In this document: piece after piece, positions 24,986 through 33,086 of the stretch | Numbering within the stretch: the stretch's first letter is position 1 | Layout: each line of letters starts with the position of its first letter | NCBI RefSeq assembly: GCF_003340555.1 | Contig: NZ_QPLJ01000004.1 | Span: forward strand, 62,001-126,000 | Direction: 5' to 3' | Source: Jannaschia formosa | GTDB taxonomy: Bacteria > Pseudomonadota > Alphaproteobacteria > Rhodobacterales > Rhodobacteraceae | DNA: 64,000 bases | Notes under the pieces: model-generated | The model's database searches: none | What the model was told of the DNA's origin: nothing | The model's input: the letters and a program-made list of their open reading frames with translations, nothing else | Program-made: the position numbers and the translations under genes

Positions 24986-26035
24986 TCAGGACAGGTAGGC
25001 GGGCGCGCCGTCATGGCGCAGCAGCGCCAGTTCCGCCGCAGTCAGGCAGCGGCGGGCATGGGGGCCGTAGGCCGAGGGGTCGGTGTCGGCGCCGGGCGCG
25101 ATCTCCAGCAGCTCCTCCCGCTCGGACGGGTTGAGGCGCGAGAGGTCGGCGTCGCCGGGATGGAAGCTCTCGACCTCGACGCGGTTGGCCCAGATCACCT
25201 GATGGCGGGCGAAGAGCAGGTGGATATAGGTCACCTCCCGCGCGCCGTGGTCGCGCAGGACGCGGGCGTCGTCCACGAGATCGCCGGCGCGGACCAGCAC
25301 CTCCGCCTCGCCCCAGAGCGCGCGGGCCTTCGGTCCGGTCAGCATGACGCGATGGTCGGGCGAGAGGATCAGGTCCGGCCGCGGCTCTCCGGGACCCAGC
25401 GCGCCGCGGCGCAGGCGGATCGGGCGCAGGTCGGGCCGCGCTGCGAGCGTGGCGCGGGACAGGCAGCGCAGGCCCATCCACCGGATCTCCTGCGCGCCGT
25501 CGTCGCGGGTCAGGACGCGGTCGCCGGGATGCAGCGCCTCGACGGGGCGCGGGCCGTCCTCGGTCAGGATCACGGTGCCGGGGGTGAAGCAGACGGTGCC
25601 GGTCGCGGCGAGGCGCGGCACGGGCGCGGAGGCGCGCAGGATCATCAGGTCGCGATCCGCGGGCGGCAGGCCGTCCTCGAACAGCAGGAACGGCTCTCCG
25701 TCCGAGGCGTGGACGATCTGGCCGTGGTAGCGGTCGTCGCCATGGGCGAGCAGCAGGCTCGCCTCGGGCGCGGCGGGGCCTGGCCGGGACCGGGGCGCCT
25801 CGCCGCGGGTGCGGGCCAGCCGCGCGGCGGCATGGGGCACGCGGTCACGCCAATCGGCGTCAATCTCTTCCAATCTGGTGAGCAGGTGGGCTTGCGGCCC
25901 GTCGAGCCGGAGCGCGGTTCCGGTCCAGCGCAGCATCTGGCCGGCCGGGAACGGGCATCGGGTGGACGGGACGGCGCCGTCCACCCGAACCTGATGAAAC
26001 ATGACGACTTGCGCCGAGGCGCACGTACCCCTCAT
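24986..26035 (-). CDS. Hint-domain (hedgehog/intein-like) protein
   Basis: About 349 residues. Residues 149-290 carry a Hint domain: CFTPGTVILTEDG with the first-position Cys at about 149, PVEALHPGDRVLTRD, LILSPDHRVML with the block-B-like His, and a final YIHLLFARHQVIWANRVEVES. Hint domains self-splice or self-cleave, but in Rhodobacteraceae many such proteins have no recognisable extein. The N-terminal 145 residues are not assigned. The start is uncertain: ATG at 26035, GTG at 26041, or an internal ATG (MFHQVRVDG) 11 codons on; none has a clear Shine-Dalgarno sequence. Single gene. Confidence 0.8.
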   Translation of the reverse strand: MRGTCASAQVVMFHQVRVDGAVPSTRCPFPAGQMLRWTGTALRLDGPQAHLLTRLEEIDADWRDRVPHAAARLARTRGEAPRSRPGPAAPEASLLLAHGDDRYHGQIVHASDGEPFLLFEDGLPPADRDLMILRASAPVPRLAATGTVCFTPGTVILTEDGPRPVEALHPGDRVLTRDDGAQEIRWMGLRCLSRATLAARPDLRPIRLRRGALGPGEPRPDLILSPDHRVMLTGPKARALWGEAEVLVRAGDLVDDARVLRDHGAREVTYIHLLFARHQVIWANRVEVESFHPGDADLSRLNPSEREELLEIAPGADTDPSAYGPHARRCLTAAELALLRHDGAPAYLS

Positions 26036-26136
26036 CCCCACCCCGTTCTAGCCCGGTGTTTTGTTTGCTTTTTTACCGGTCAACTGCTCGACCGCACGGA
26101 GGACGTAGCAGGTGAGCGAATCGCTGGTCAAACAGA

Positions 26137-26154
26137 GATTCGCATTTGCGAATC
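26137..26154. promoter_or_regulatory. Perfect palindrome GATTCGCA-TT-TGCGAATC, possible operator
   Basis: An 18-base palindrome in AT-richer DNA, 17 bases past the lipocalin stop and about 100 bases upstream of the Hint-gene start. A two-base centre is poor for an RNA hairpin, which favours a dimeric DNA-binding protein; the related half-site GCGAATCGC stands nearby at 26117. No regulator is identified. Confidence 0.4.
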
Positions 26155-26171
26155 ATTTTCTGCCTCCAGCT

Positions 26172-26708
26172 TCACTCCTGCTCCGTCCACGCTAGTTTTT
26201 CGACCGCGAAACCGTTGAACGCCAACACTTCGAGCGCGGCGACACGCCGGTCGCGCGGCAGGGTCGGTGCCCGGTTCAGGATCCATCCCGCCCGGCCGTC
26301 GGGGGTTCCGACCACCGCGGTGCGATATCCCTCGTCGGTCCACAGCACCCAGTAGGGCGCGGCGAAGGGCACGCCGTCGAGCGTGACGCGCAGCCGTCCC
26401 GGACCGACCGGCCGCGCCGCGCCCTCGATGCTGTCGGTGACGCGGCCCTCGGCGTCGAGGCAGAGGTTGCGTACCGACAGCACGCCGTCCTCGGGCGGAC
26501 CGTACTCGGCGATGGCGCCCGCGCAGTCCGACTGGAACGGGACCGGGAAGCGGGCGATCTCGTACCAGCGTCCGGCGAAACGGGCCGGGTCAAAATCCGC
26601 CTTGGAGGCGATCGGGACCGAGGCGTCGCGATAGCCGGAAAGGAGCGGCGAGACCACCTCGGACGGGATGCAGGCGGCGAGCGCCAGCGGCAGCAGCAGG
26701 GCCCTCAT
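26172..26708 (-). CDS. Outer-membrane lipocalin-like lipoprotein (Blc type)
   Basis: 178 residues. A lipoprotein signal peptide ends in the lipobox LALAAC with Cys13 as the lipidated residue. The lipocalin motif GRWYEIARF starts at residue 46, followed by YGPPEDGVLSVRNLC and the APYWVLWTDEGYRTAVVG and PTLPRDRR segments typical of bacterial lipocalins. Likely a membrane-attached lipid or lysophospholipid carrier. Its ATG overlaps the pdeM stop as ATGA, so the two are coupled, though no functional tie is obvious. Confidence 0.9.
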   Translation of the reverse strand: MRALLLPLALAACIPSEVVSPLLSGYRDASVPIASKADFDPARFAGRWYEIARFPVPFQSDCAGAIAEYGPPEDGVLSVRNLCLDAEGRVTDSIEGAARPVGPGRLRVTLDGVPFAAPYWVLWTDEGYRTAVVGTPDGRAGWILNRAPTLPRDRRVAALEVLAFNGFAVEKLAWTEQE

Positions 26709-27370
26709 CTGGGCATCGGGATCTCGACCATCGGCAGCCCGGCGAGGATGGCGCGCGCGTCCGGCGCCATCAGCCGCGCGAGCGCCGGGTCGCGGGACCG
26801 CAGGCCGCCGGTATAGGTGCCGTAGGCGGGTAGGATCAGCCGCCGCGCGTCGCGCAGGAAGCAGGGGCGCGAGATGGCGCGGCCACGCACATGGATCGCG
26901 GCCTTCGGGTGATAATGGCCGGAAATCTCGGGCCGGTCGGCCCCGGTCGCGACATGGCAGAGCGTCACCGGCCCGAGCGCCAGCGTATCGGCGACCCGGC
27001 CGGGCAGGCCCGGCGGGGCGGGGTCGTGGTTGCCGGTGATCCAGGTCCAGTCCCGCCCCGCCATCAGCCGGGCGATCCGGTCGCGAGGCCGCGCGGCGAG
27101 CCCTGCAGCGGCCTCGAGATCGTCGAAGCTGTCGCCCAGGCAGACGACATGGGCGGCCCCGGTCTCCAGGATGTCGGCCTGCAGCCGGATCAGGGTGTCC
27201 TCGGTCTCGTAGGGGGGCAGCAGGCTGCCGCCGCGGCGGGCGCGGCGCTCGGACTTGCCGAGATGCAGGTCGCTGACGATCAGCACGCCCTCGGCATCCC
27301 ACCAGAGCGCGCCGGTAGCGCGGGCGGTCAGGCGCTGGCCTGCAAAGGTGAAGTCATGGGCGTTCCGCAT
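26705..27370 (-). CDS. pdeM: Ligase-associated DNA damage response endonuclease PdeM
   Basis: 221 residues, calcineurin-like metallophosphoesterase. Metal-binding motifs are SDLHLGKSERRARRGG, GDSFDD, GNHD and SGHYHPKAA. The 'ligase-associated' branch is recognised by this sequence type and by its place next to the DEXH helicase gene. The start MRNAHDFTFAGQ at 27370 is preferred; 30 extra upstream residues would be read from an intergenic repeat. The DNA ligase and exonuclease partners often found with this pair are not in the window. Confidence 0.88.
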   Translation of the reverse strand: MRNAHDFTFAGQRLTARATGALWWDAEGVLIVSDLHLGKSERRARRGGSLLPPYETEDTLIRLQADILETGAAHVVCLGDSFDDLEAAAGLAARPRDRIARLMAGRDWTWITGNHDPAPPGLPGRVADTLALGPVTLCHVATGADRPEISGHYHPKAAIHVRGRAISRPCFLRDARRLILPAYGTYTGGLRSRDPALARLMAPDARAILAGLPMVEIPMPR

Positions 27371-27406
27371 GCGTTCCGATGAATCACTTCGGGGGGGCGG
27401 GGGCAA

Positions 27407-27460
27407 GGGGGCTCTGCCCCCGCTCGCTTCGCTCGCTCCCCCGGCATATTTGGGGAGCAT
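27407..27460. repeat. Intergenic stem repeat, copy 2 (reverse orientation)
   Basis: Read on the minus strand it gives CTCCCCAAATATGCCGGGGG, then a GAGCGAGCGAAGCGAGCG stem region, then GGGGGCAGAGCCCCC. This has the same layout as the repeats at 13.6 and 55.5 kb (AAATA..CCGGGG followed by a GC stem). It lies between pdeM and the helicase gene. Confidence 0.6.
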
Positions 27461-27504
27461 CGAAAGAAGCGCAGGCGCGCGTTAACCTTAACGAGTCGGC
27501 GCGA

Positions 27505-29910
27505 TCAGTCGAGGCTGAGCCCTGCCTCCGCCATCAGCTTCGCCGCCTCGTCCTCGAGCAGGCGGCCCTCGGCCTTGCCCCTGATCGGGACGATCCCTCG
27601 TTCGAGGAACATCGGCGCGGCGAGCGGCGAGACGCGGGACAGGCGCAACTGGTCGATGCGGTCGCCGACCGTGTCGAGCAGCAACTCCACCCGGCCGAAG
27701 TCGATATGGCCGCGCATCGCCTCTTCCTCGGTGATGCGCAGCATCAGGTGGTCCGGGTCGTAGCGGTGCAGCGTGTCGTAGAGGATGTCGCTCGAGAAGG
27801 CGGCCTGCCGCCCGGTCGAGCGCTTGCCGGGGAAGTTGCGGTCGATCAGACCGGCGATGATCGCGGCGTTGCGGAAGGTCCGCTTCATCACCGCGTTGCC
27901 CTTGAGCCAGCTGTCGAGCGCCACGGCGATGCCGTCATGGGAGAGCAGGGGGCGGATGTCGCCCATGGGCTTCAGGCCCCAGATCATCGTCGCGTAGTCG
28001 TTCGAGACGAAGCCCAGCGGGTCGAGGCCGGCCTCCTCCATCCCCTTGGTGACCAGAAGCGCCAGCGTCTGATGCGCGTTCGTGCCCGCGAAGCCGTAGA
28101 TGACGGTGTGGTGGCGCCCGTCGCGGGGGAAGTGCTCCACCAGCAGGCGGCCCGGTTCGGGCAGCGAGGAATGCTTCGCCTGAAGCTCCAGCCAGTGGCG
28201 GGTGTGCTGCGGAAGGGCGTCGAAGCGCATCTCGTGCAGCATGTCCTGGATGCGGTGGGCAAGCTGGACCGAGGTGGTCCACTTGTAGCCGATATAGGTG
28301 GCGATCCGCGGCTCCTTGTCGGGGCGGGGGGACACCTCGACCGTCAGTTCGCGCATGCCCTCGTAGCGGACGACCTGGCCGCCCATCAGGAAGGTGTCGC
28401 CCTTGGTGAGGGTCGCGGCGAAGCCCTCCTCGATCTCGCCCAGCGGCTGGCCGCCGCGGCCGCGGAAGCGGACCTTCAGCTTGTCGGTGCCGATGATCGT
28501 GCCGAGGTTCATACGGATCTGCCGGGCGGACCGCGGGTCGCGCAGGCCCCAGACGCCGGGGCGGCGTTCCTTCAGGCGCTGGTAGCGGTCGTAGGCGCGC
28601 AGCGCGTAGCCGCCGGTGGCCACGAAATCGAGGCAGTCGTCGAAGGCGGCGCGGCTCAGCGTGGAATAGGGGCCGACTGTCTTTACCTCGGCGAACAGCG
28701 TGTCGGCAGCGAAGTCCCCGGCGCAGGCAACGCAGGCGATGTGCTGGCAGAGCACGTCACGCGGCCCGTCGAGCCGCAGGTCGCCATCGAGCTCTCCCGC
28801 ACGCACCGCCTCGAGCGCGGCGGCGCATTCGATCACCTCGAAGCGGTTCGCCGGCACGAGCCGCGCCTTGGAGGGCGCGTTGTAGCGGTGGTTCGCCCGG
28901 CCGATCCGCTGGACGAGGTTCTTCACCTTCTTAGGTGCGCCGATCTGGATGACGAGGTCGACATCGCCCCAGTCGATCCCGAGGCCCAGAGAGCCGGTCG
29001 CGACGATGGCCTTCAACTGGCCCGCCACCATCGCCTGCTCGACGCGCAGCCGGGCCTCCTTCGCGAGCGCGCCGTGGTGGATGCCGATGGGCAGCCCGTC
29101 CTCGTTGGCGAGCCAGAGGTGGTGGAAGAAGATCTCGGCCTGGGCGCGGGTGTTGTGGAAGATCAGCGTCGTCTTGTGGCGCCGCACCTCGCGCAGGACC
29201 GCGGGGATGGCATAGCGGCCACCAGCGCCTGCCCAGGGCGGATCCTCCTCGATCTCGAGGATGTCGATGTCGGGGGGCGGGCCGGGATCGGCGTGGAGGA
29301 TCGGGCAGGGGTCCGGGTGGCGGGCGAGGTAATGGGCGATCACGGCGGGGTCGTCGACCGTGGCCGACAGGCCGACGCGGCGCAGGCCGGGGGCGAGGGT
29401 CTGCAGGCGCGAGAGGCAGAGCATCAGCTGGTCGCCGCGCTTGTTGTCGGCGAGGGCGTGGATCTCGTCCACGACGATGCGCCTGAGCCCGGCGAAGGTG
29501 CGGGCGGCGTCCTCGTAGGAGATCATCAGCGCCAGGCTCTCGGGCGTGGTCAGCAGGATGTGGGGCGGGTCGGCGCGCTGGCGCTTGCGCCGGGCCTGGC
29601 TGGTGTCGCCGGTGCGGTCCTCGACGCGGATCGGCAGGCCGGCCTCCTCGATCGGCGTGGCGAGGTTGCGGCGGATGTCGTTGGCGAGCGCCTTGAGCGG
29701 CGAGACATAGAGCGTGTGGAGGCCCTGGTGCCCGGTTTCCGCGATCTCGGCCAAGGTCGGCAGGAAGCCCGCCAGCGTCTTGCCGCCCCCGGTGGGCGCG
29801 ATCAGCAGAAGGGAGGGGAGGTCCTTGCGCTCCAGCATCTCCCGCTGGTGGGGATGCAGCGTCCAGTGGCGGCGGGCGAAGAAGGCGGCGAGGGGGGCGG
29901 GCAGGTCCAT
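27505..29910 (-). CDS. Ligase-associated DNA damage response DEXH box helicase
   Basis: 801 residues, Lhr-type superfamily 2 helicase. Walker A APTGGGKT is at residues 38-45, DEIH at 148-151, SAT in VGLSATV, and motif VI in QRIGRANHR. The Lhr-core winged-helix and beta domains follow, and a C-terminal DUF4175-like Lhr extension ends the protein. The length fits the short Lhr form found with PdeM. Its gene is 134 bases upstream of pdeM on the same strand. Role: DNA repair in stationary phase or after damage, inferred from family studies. Confidence 0.92.
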   Translation of the reverse strand: MDLPAPLAAFFARRHWTLHPHQREMLERKDLPSLLLIAPTGGGKTLAGFLPTLAEIAETGHQGLHTLYVSPLKALANDIRRNLATPIEEAGLPIRVEDRTGDTSQARRKRQRADPPHILLTTPESLALMISYEDAARTFAGLRRIVVDEIHALADNKRGDQLMLCLSRLQTLAPGLRRVGLSATVDDPAVIAHYLARHPDPCPILHADPGPPPDIDILEIEEDPPWAGAGGRYAIPAVLREVRRHKTTLIFHNTRAQAEIFFHHLWLANEDGLPIGIHHGALAKEARLRVEQAMVAGQLKAIVATGSLGLGIDWGDVDLVIQIGAPKKVKNLVQRIGRANHRYNAPSKARLVPANRFEVIECAAALEAVRAGELDGDLRLDGPRDVLCQHIACVACAGDFAADTLFAEVKTVGPYSTLSRAAFDDCLDFVATGGYALRAYDRYQRLKERRPGVWGLRDPRSARQIRMNLGTIIGTDKLKVRFRGRGGQPLGEIEEGFAATLTKGDTFLMGGQVVRYEGMRELTVEVSPRPDKEPRIATYIGYKWTTSVQLAHRIQDMLHEMRFDALPQHTRHWLELQAKHSSLPEPGRLLVEHFPRDGRHHTVIYGFAGTNAHQTLALLVTKGMEEAGLDPLGFVSNDYATMIWGLKPMGDIRPLLSHDGIAVALDSWLKGNAVMKRTFRNAAIIAGLIDRNFPGKRSTGRQAAFSSDILYDTLHRYDPDHLMLRITEEEAMRGHIDFGRVELLLDTVGDRIDQLRLSRVSPLAAPMFLERGIVPIRGKAEGRLLEDEAAKLMAEAGLSLD

Positions 29911-29943
29911 GGCGCTGCAGGTAGCGCGCGAAACGGCACGCAG

Positions 29944-29967
29944 AAAGGGCGGCCGCGGGGCCGCCCT
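29944..29967 (-). terminator. Hairpin downstream of the long Flp-like gene
   Basis: On the minus strand AGGGCGGCC, CCGC, GGCCGCCCT, then TTTCTG. The stem is a perfect 9 bp and the T-run short. It marks the 3' end of the Tad locus transcript, 21 bases past the last stop. Confidence 0.7.
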
Positions 29968-29988
29968 CTTGGGAGATTTTGACGGAGC

Positions 29989-30504
29989 TTACTCGAATTC
30001 GCTGGTGGCCTCGTTCCACGATAGGCCGCGCTGGTTCGCTTCGTCGAGCAACGTCGCGTTGTCGGAATAAGCTTGGATGTTCGTCGAGGTAGCGGCGGCT
30101 GCCTCGTAGGCATCGGCCTTGGTCGTGTACTCCACGCCCCCAACGGTATAGCCGACGCCTTCAACGAACGTGTTGTCTATGGCCGCGATCTCGGTTGCGC
30201 CGTCGGCGACCGCACCTTGATCGATGACGCCGTAGGCGTCGTTCAGAGCCGTCTTTCCGAAGTTGCTCACATCCCCTGCGGAAAGACCGCCAAGCCCGGC
30301 GATATCCGAGTTCAGGCCGGAGAACGCCGTCTTGATGATCGTGCCATCAGACATCTGGGTCTGGACGGCGGTGGACTGGGATTGCAGGCCTGTCGAGATT
30401 ACGGCCATGACGGCGAGCCCCAGGCCGACCAACGCGGCGGTCAGGACGACCCAGTCGACCGTGACGGCGCCGGATTCGTCATTGATGAAGTCTTTGTTGA
30501 ACAT
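29989..30504 (-). CDS. Long Flp/Tad-type pilin-like protein
   Basis: 171 residues. The N-terminus MFNKDFINDESGAVTVDWVV has the short basic leader and the Gly of a class III (TadV/CpaA) prepilin cleavage site, followed by the hydrophobic pilin helix to ISTGLQ. The 30 residues from GAVTVDW to STGLQ are identical to those of the 66-residue Flp protein at 43.3 kb. After this helix comes a unique 125-residue Ser/Ala/Asp-rich part, unlike normal Flp pilins of 50-70 residues, so it may be a minor pilin, tip protein or pseudopilin. Last gene of the Tad locus, 200 bases past the preceding gene. AAGGT precedes the ATG. Confidence 0.82.
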   Translation of the reverse strand: MFNKDFINDESGAVTVDWVVLTAALVGLGLAVMAVISTGLQSQSTAVQTQMSDGTIIKTAFSGLNSDIAGLGGLSAGDVSNFGKTALNDAYGVIDQGAVADGATEIAAIDNTFVEGVGYTVGGVEYTTKADAYEAAAATSTNIQAYSDNATLLDEANQRGLSWNEATSEFE

Positions 30505-30706
30505 TTTATCGAACCTTCAGGTTGCGGATCACGGGATCGGTCCCTGAGCGAAGTGATGTCGGGAAAAAGGGGCGGGTCTGTGACCGCGTTCAGGCGATAT
30601 TCGTGAATCTGACGCTGCGTCCCGCGGGTGATCCGCCCCGTGCGGGCTGCCCCACTCAAGGCGGGAATGTGGCGATATCGGGCTCGCCCGCCCGAGGGGC
30701 GGATGG

Positions 30707-31171
30707 TCAGAGGTCGCCTGTGCGCCCGGCCAGGGTGGCTGCGTAGAGTTCGGCGATCCGCCGTTCGGCGGCGAGGGCGCGGGGCGGCGCACCCTCGCCG
30801 CCGGCCGTGGAGGCAGCGGACGTCATGCGGGCGAGCAGGTCGGTCTGCGCGGCGAGGGCCGCGCGCAGCTCCGCCTCGGACATCGCGGCCGCGCCCGCCC
30901 CGATCGCCCGGGTGAGTGCATCGGCATCGCATCCGGTCTCCTGGCAGAGGTCCTGGAAGGCGGTGCCCAATGCCGCCGCCGAAGCGGCGAGGGGGCCCGT
31001 CGTCGAGGTCCCGGTCGTCGCGGGGGCTGGGGTGACGGCGACCTGAAGCGTCAGCAGCCCCGCCAGCACCGTGGCTGCGCCGAGAATGGACGGCAGGATC
31101 AATCGCGGCGCTATGCGAGGTTCCGGCCTGGCGTGGATCGAGACGGCGATGGCGGACGGCCTCCGGCGCAA
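30707..31171 (-). CDS. Small membrane-anchored protein in the Tad locus
   Basis: About 154 residues, start uncertain. Codon third positions are strongly G/C, supporting coding. There is no ATG; TTG at 31171 (before RRRPSAIAV) is the longest sensible start, and another TTG lies just before LILPSILGAATVLAG. One transmembrane helix (about residues 25-45) is followed by an Ala/Thr-rich spacer, a two-Cys segment (DLCQETGCDADAL) and a helical C-terminus. No family recognised. It sits 29 bases after the AAA+ ATPase gene, overlapping a repeat fragment, and probably belongs to the pilus assembly system. Confidence 0.5.
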   Translation of the reverse strand: MRRRPSAIAVSIHARPEPRIAPRLILPSILGAATVLAGLLTLQVAVTPAPATTGTSTTGPLAASAAALGTAFQDLCQETGCDADALTRAIGAGAAAMSEAELRAALAAQTDLLARMTSAASTAGGEGAPPRALAAERRIAELYAATLAGRTGDL

Positions 31172-31199
31172 GGGGGCGGGAGGGGGCGGCGCCCCCCGG
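31161..31199. repeat. Partial intergenic stem repeat, copy 4
   Basis: On the minus strand GGGGGGCGCCGCCCCC is followed by TCCCGCCCCCTTGCGCC; the copy at 55.5 kb has a GC stem followed by TCCCGCCCCCTTCGCC. Only the stem and tail are present. It directly follows the AAA+ ATPase stop and runs into the next gene's probable start. Confidence 0.45.
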
Positions 31200-31200
31200 C

Positions 31201-32526
31201 TCAATGGGCGATATCGCTCTCGGCGACGAACAGGTTGGCCCAGGCGCGGTCCACGAGCTCGGGGGTCATGCGATAGGGCAGCCCCTCGAAATTGCAGGCC
31301 GCGATCATCTGGTCGATCAGGAACTGCCCGTGGAAGTTGGCGTAGACGTTGTCGATCTCGGGGTACTTGTTCCTCAGCAGATGGATCAGCGACGCCTCGT
31401 CGAGCTCGAACTTCTTCTTCTTCGCGACCATGGCGAAGATCTGCAGGAACTCCGACTGGGTCGGCCCGTCGATCAGCACCTTGAAGAAGATCCGCCGCAG
31501 CGCGGCCTGGTCGAAGATCCTGTTCGGATGGAAGTTGGTCGAGAACACCACAAGCGTGTCGAAGGGAACCTCGAACTTCTCGCCCGATTGCAGGGCGAGG
31601 ATGTCGTAGCCCATCTCCATCGGGACGATCCAGCGGTTGATGATCTTCTGCGGCGGCTCGACCTGGCGGCCGAGGTCGTCGACGATGAACACGCCGCCCG
31701 AGGATTTCAGCTGGAGCGAGGCCTGGTAGGTCCGCGCGATCGAGTTGTACTTGAGGTCCAGCATGTCGAGCGTCAGCTCGCCGCCGGTCATCACGGTGGG
31801 CCGCTTGCACAGCACGTAGCGTTCGTCGATGCGCTTGTTCACCTTGCGCAGCGCGGTGCTGTCCACCTCCTCGGCGACGGGAGTATGGACGATCGGGTCG
31901 AAGACGGTGATGATCTGGCCCGAATACTCGATCGCGTGGGGAATCCAGATCGTGTCGCCCAGCGCGGCGCGGATGCCTTCCGCGATCGAGGACTTGCCGT
32001 TTCCGGGCGGGCCGTAAAGCAGGACGGAGCGGCCGGAGCCGACCGCCGGGCCGAGCTGGTCGAGAAGGTTCTCGGGCAGGATCAGGTGGCCCATCGACTG
32101 CAGCAGGCGCTGCCGGGTCAGCGCCACGTTCTTCACCGATTGCAGCTTGACCTGACTGGAATAGTCACGGAGCGGCACGGGCATCGCGCCGTAATATTCA
32201 GACTGCTTCAGCGCGTCGAGCGCCCGGGCCTTGCCCTGGTCGGTCAGCTGGAACCCCATCTCGCCCGACGACCCGGCATGCATTGTGCCGGTCGCCTGCA
32301 GAAGCCCGGCGTCGCGGGCCTGTTCGATCAGCTGCTGGGTCAGGCCGGTCGTCAGCCGGATTGCGGCAGAGACCTCGCGCACCGTCTCGACCGACTTGCG
32401 GAACATCGTCTTGAGCAGCACGTCCCGCAGCGTGACGCCGCTGAGCCCCGTCTCCTGCAGGGTGCGGGGCTGCCTCGGGGTGGGGACGCCGGTGTCGACG
32501 GCGGCGGGATCGACCTGCATGTTCAT
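31201..32526 (-). CDS. AAA+ ATPase of the Tad pilus locus
   Basis: 441 residues. An N-terminal winged-helix-like part (LTTGLTQQLIEQARDAGLL) precedes a AAA+ domain with Walker A GPPGNGKSS at residues 172-180, Walker B in FIVDDLGRQ and a sensor in LVVFSTNFHPNRI. It differs from the secretion ATPase CpaF. Proteins of this type lie in Tad loci of Rhodobacteraceae and have no assigned function. GGAGG precedes the ATG at 32526, and the gene follows cpaA by 19 bases, so it is in the same transcript. It might remodel or recycle pilus parts or regulate assembly; this is inference. Confidence 0.75.
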   Translation of the reverse strand: MNMQVDPAAVDTGVPTPRQPRTLQETGLSGVTLRDVLLKTMFRKSVETVREVSAAIRLTTGLTQQLIEQARDAGLLQATGTMHAGSSGEMGFQLTDQGKARALDALKQSEYYGAMPVPLRDYSSQVKLQSVKNVALTRQRLLQSMGHLILPENLLDQLGPAVGSGRSVLLYGPPGNGKSSIAEGIRAALGDTIWIPHAIEYSGQIITVFDPIVHTPVAEEVDSTALRKVNKRIDERYVLCKRPTVMTGGELTLDMLDLKYNSIARTYQASLQLKSSGGVFIVDDLGRQVEPPQKIINRWIVPMEMGYDILALQSGEKFEVPFDTLVVFSTNFHPNRIFDQAALRRIFFKVLIDGPTQSEFLQIFAMVAKKKKFELDEASLIHLLRNKYPEIDNVYANFHGQFLIDQMIAACNFEGLPYRMTPELVDRAWANLFVAESDIAH

Positions 32527-32545
32527 GGGACGTGCCCTCCGGGGA

Positions 32546-33070
32546 TCAGGCGATGGCGCCGAGGAAGAAATACGTGCTGACGGTGGGGGCGAGGGCCACG
32601 CCGAAGGGCGTCTTCAGCTTGTGCGCCTTGCCGTGCGCCTGATCGTTCAGCCAGACCCAGCCCGGCGCGGAGCTGCGCAGCGCCGTCGAGCGGCGGGCCG
32701 AGAAGAATAAGGCCAGCAGCAGCACCGACCAGACCACGAACAGCATCGCCAGCGGAGTTACGTCGGCGGCCGGCACGAAGGGGGCGACCGCGGCGGCGTA
32801 TTTCATGTCGCCTGCGCCGAAGCCGAGCCCGGCGCTGAGCATGTAGCCCACGACCAGCACGATCCCGAACTGCGCCCAGCGCCAGCCGTAGTCGCCGAGC
32901 GGCAGCAGGAACAGGCCCGCCACCGCGAAGACCGCCAGCATCGCCAGCACCGCGAGGTTCTTGATCTTCATCTCGGTGACGTCCGTGTAGATGACCCAGA
33001 CCGTGACCGGCAGGGTAAGGACGCCGAAGATCAGGGCCTGAAGCGGGGTGATGGCGAGGTCGACGAACAT
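32546..33070 (-). CDS. cpaA: Prepilin peptidase CpaA/TadV
   Basis: 174 residues, polytopic A24-type aspartic peptidase. The two catalytic Asp are visible: Asp30 in IYTDVTEMKIKN and Asp88 in GFGAGDMKYAA (the GxGD motif). Six hydrophobic segments. It cleaves Flp and pseudopilin leaders at the inner membrane and lacks the N-methylation domain of PilD, as expected for TadV. AGGAG precedes the ATG. Confidence 0.92.
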   Translation of the reverse strand: MFVDLAITPLQALIFGVLTLPVTVWVIYTDVTEMKIKNLAVLAMLAVFAVAGLFLLPLGDYGWRWAQFGIVLVVGYMLSAGLGFGAGDMKYAAAVAPFVPAADVTPLAMLFVVWSVLLLALFFSARRSTALRSSAPGWVWLNDQAHGKAHKLKTPFGVALAPTVSTYFFLGAIA

Positions 33071-33086
33071 GACGGCTCCTGTCGGG

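Noticed and set aside
26055-26083. TTGACC upstream of the Hint gene as a -35 box
   Set aside because: No acceptable -10 hexamer at 16-18 bases, so not called as a promoter.
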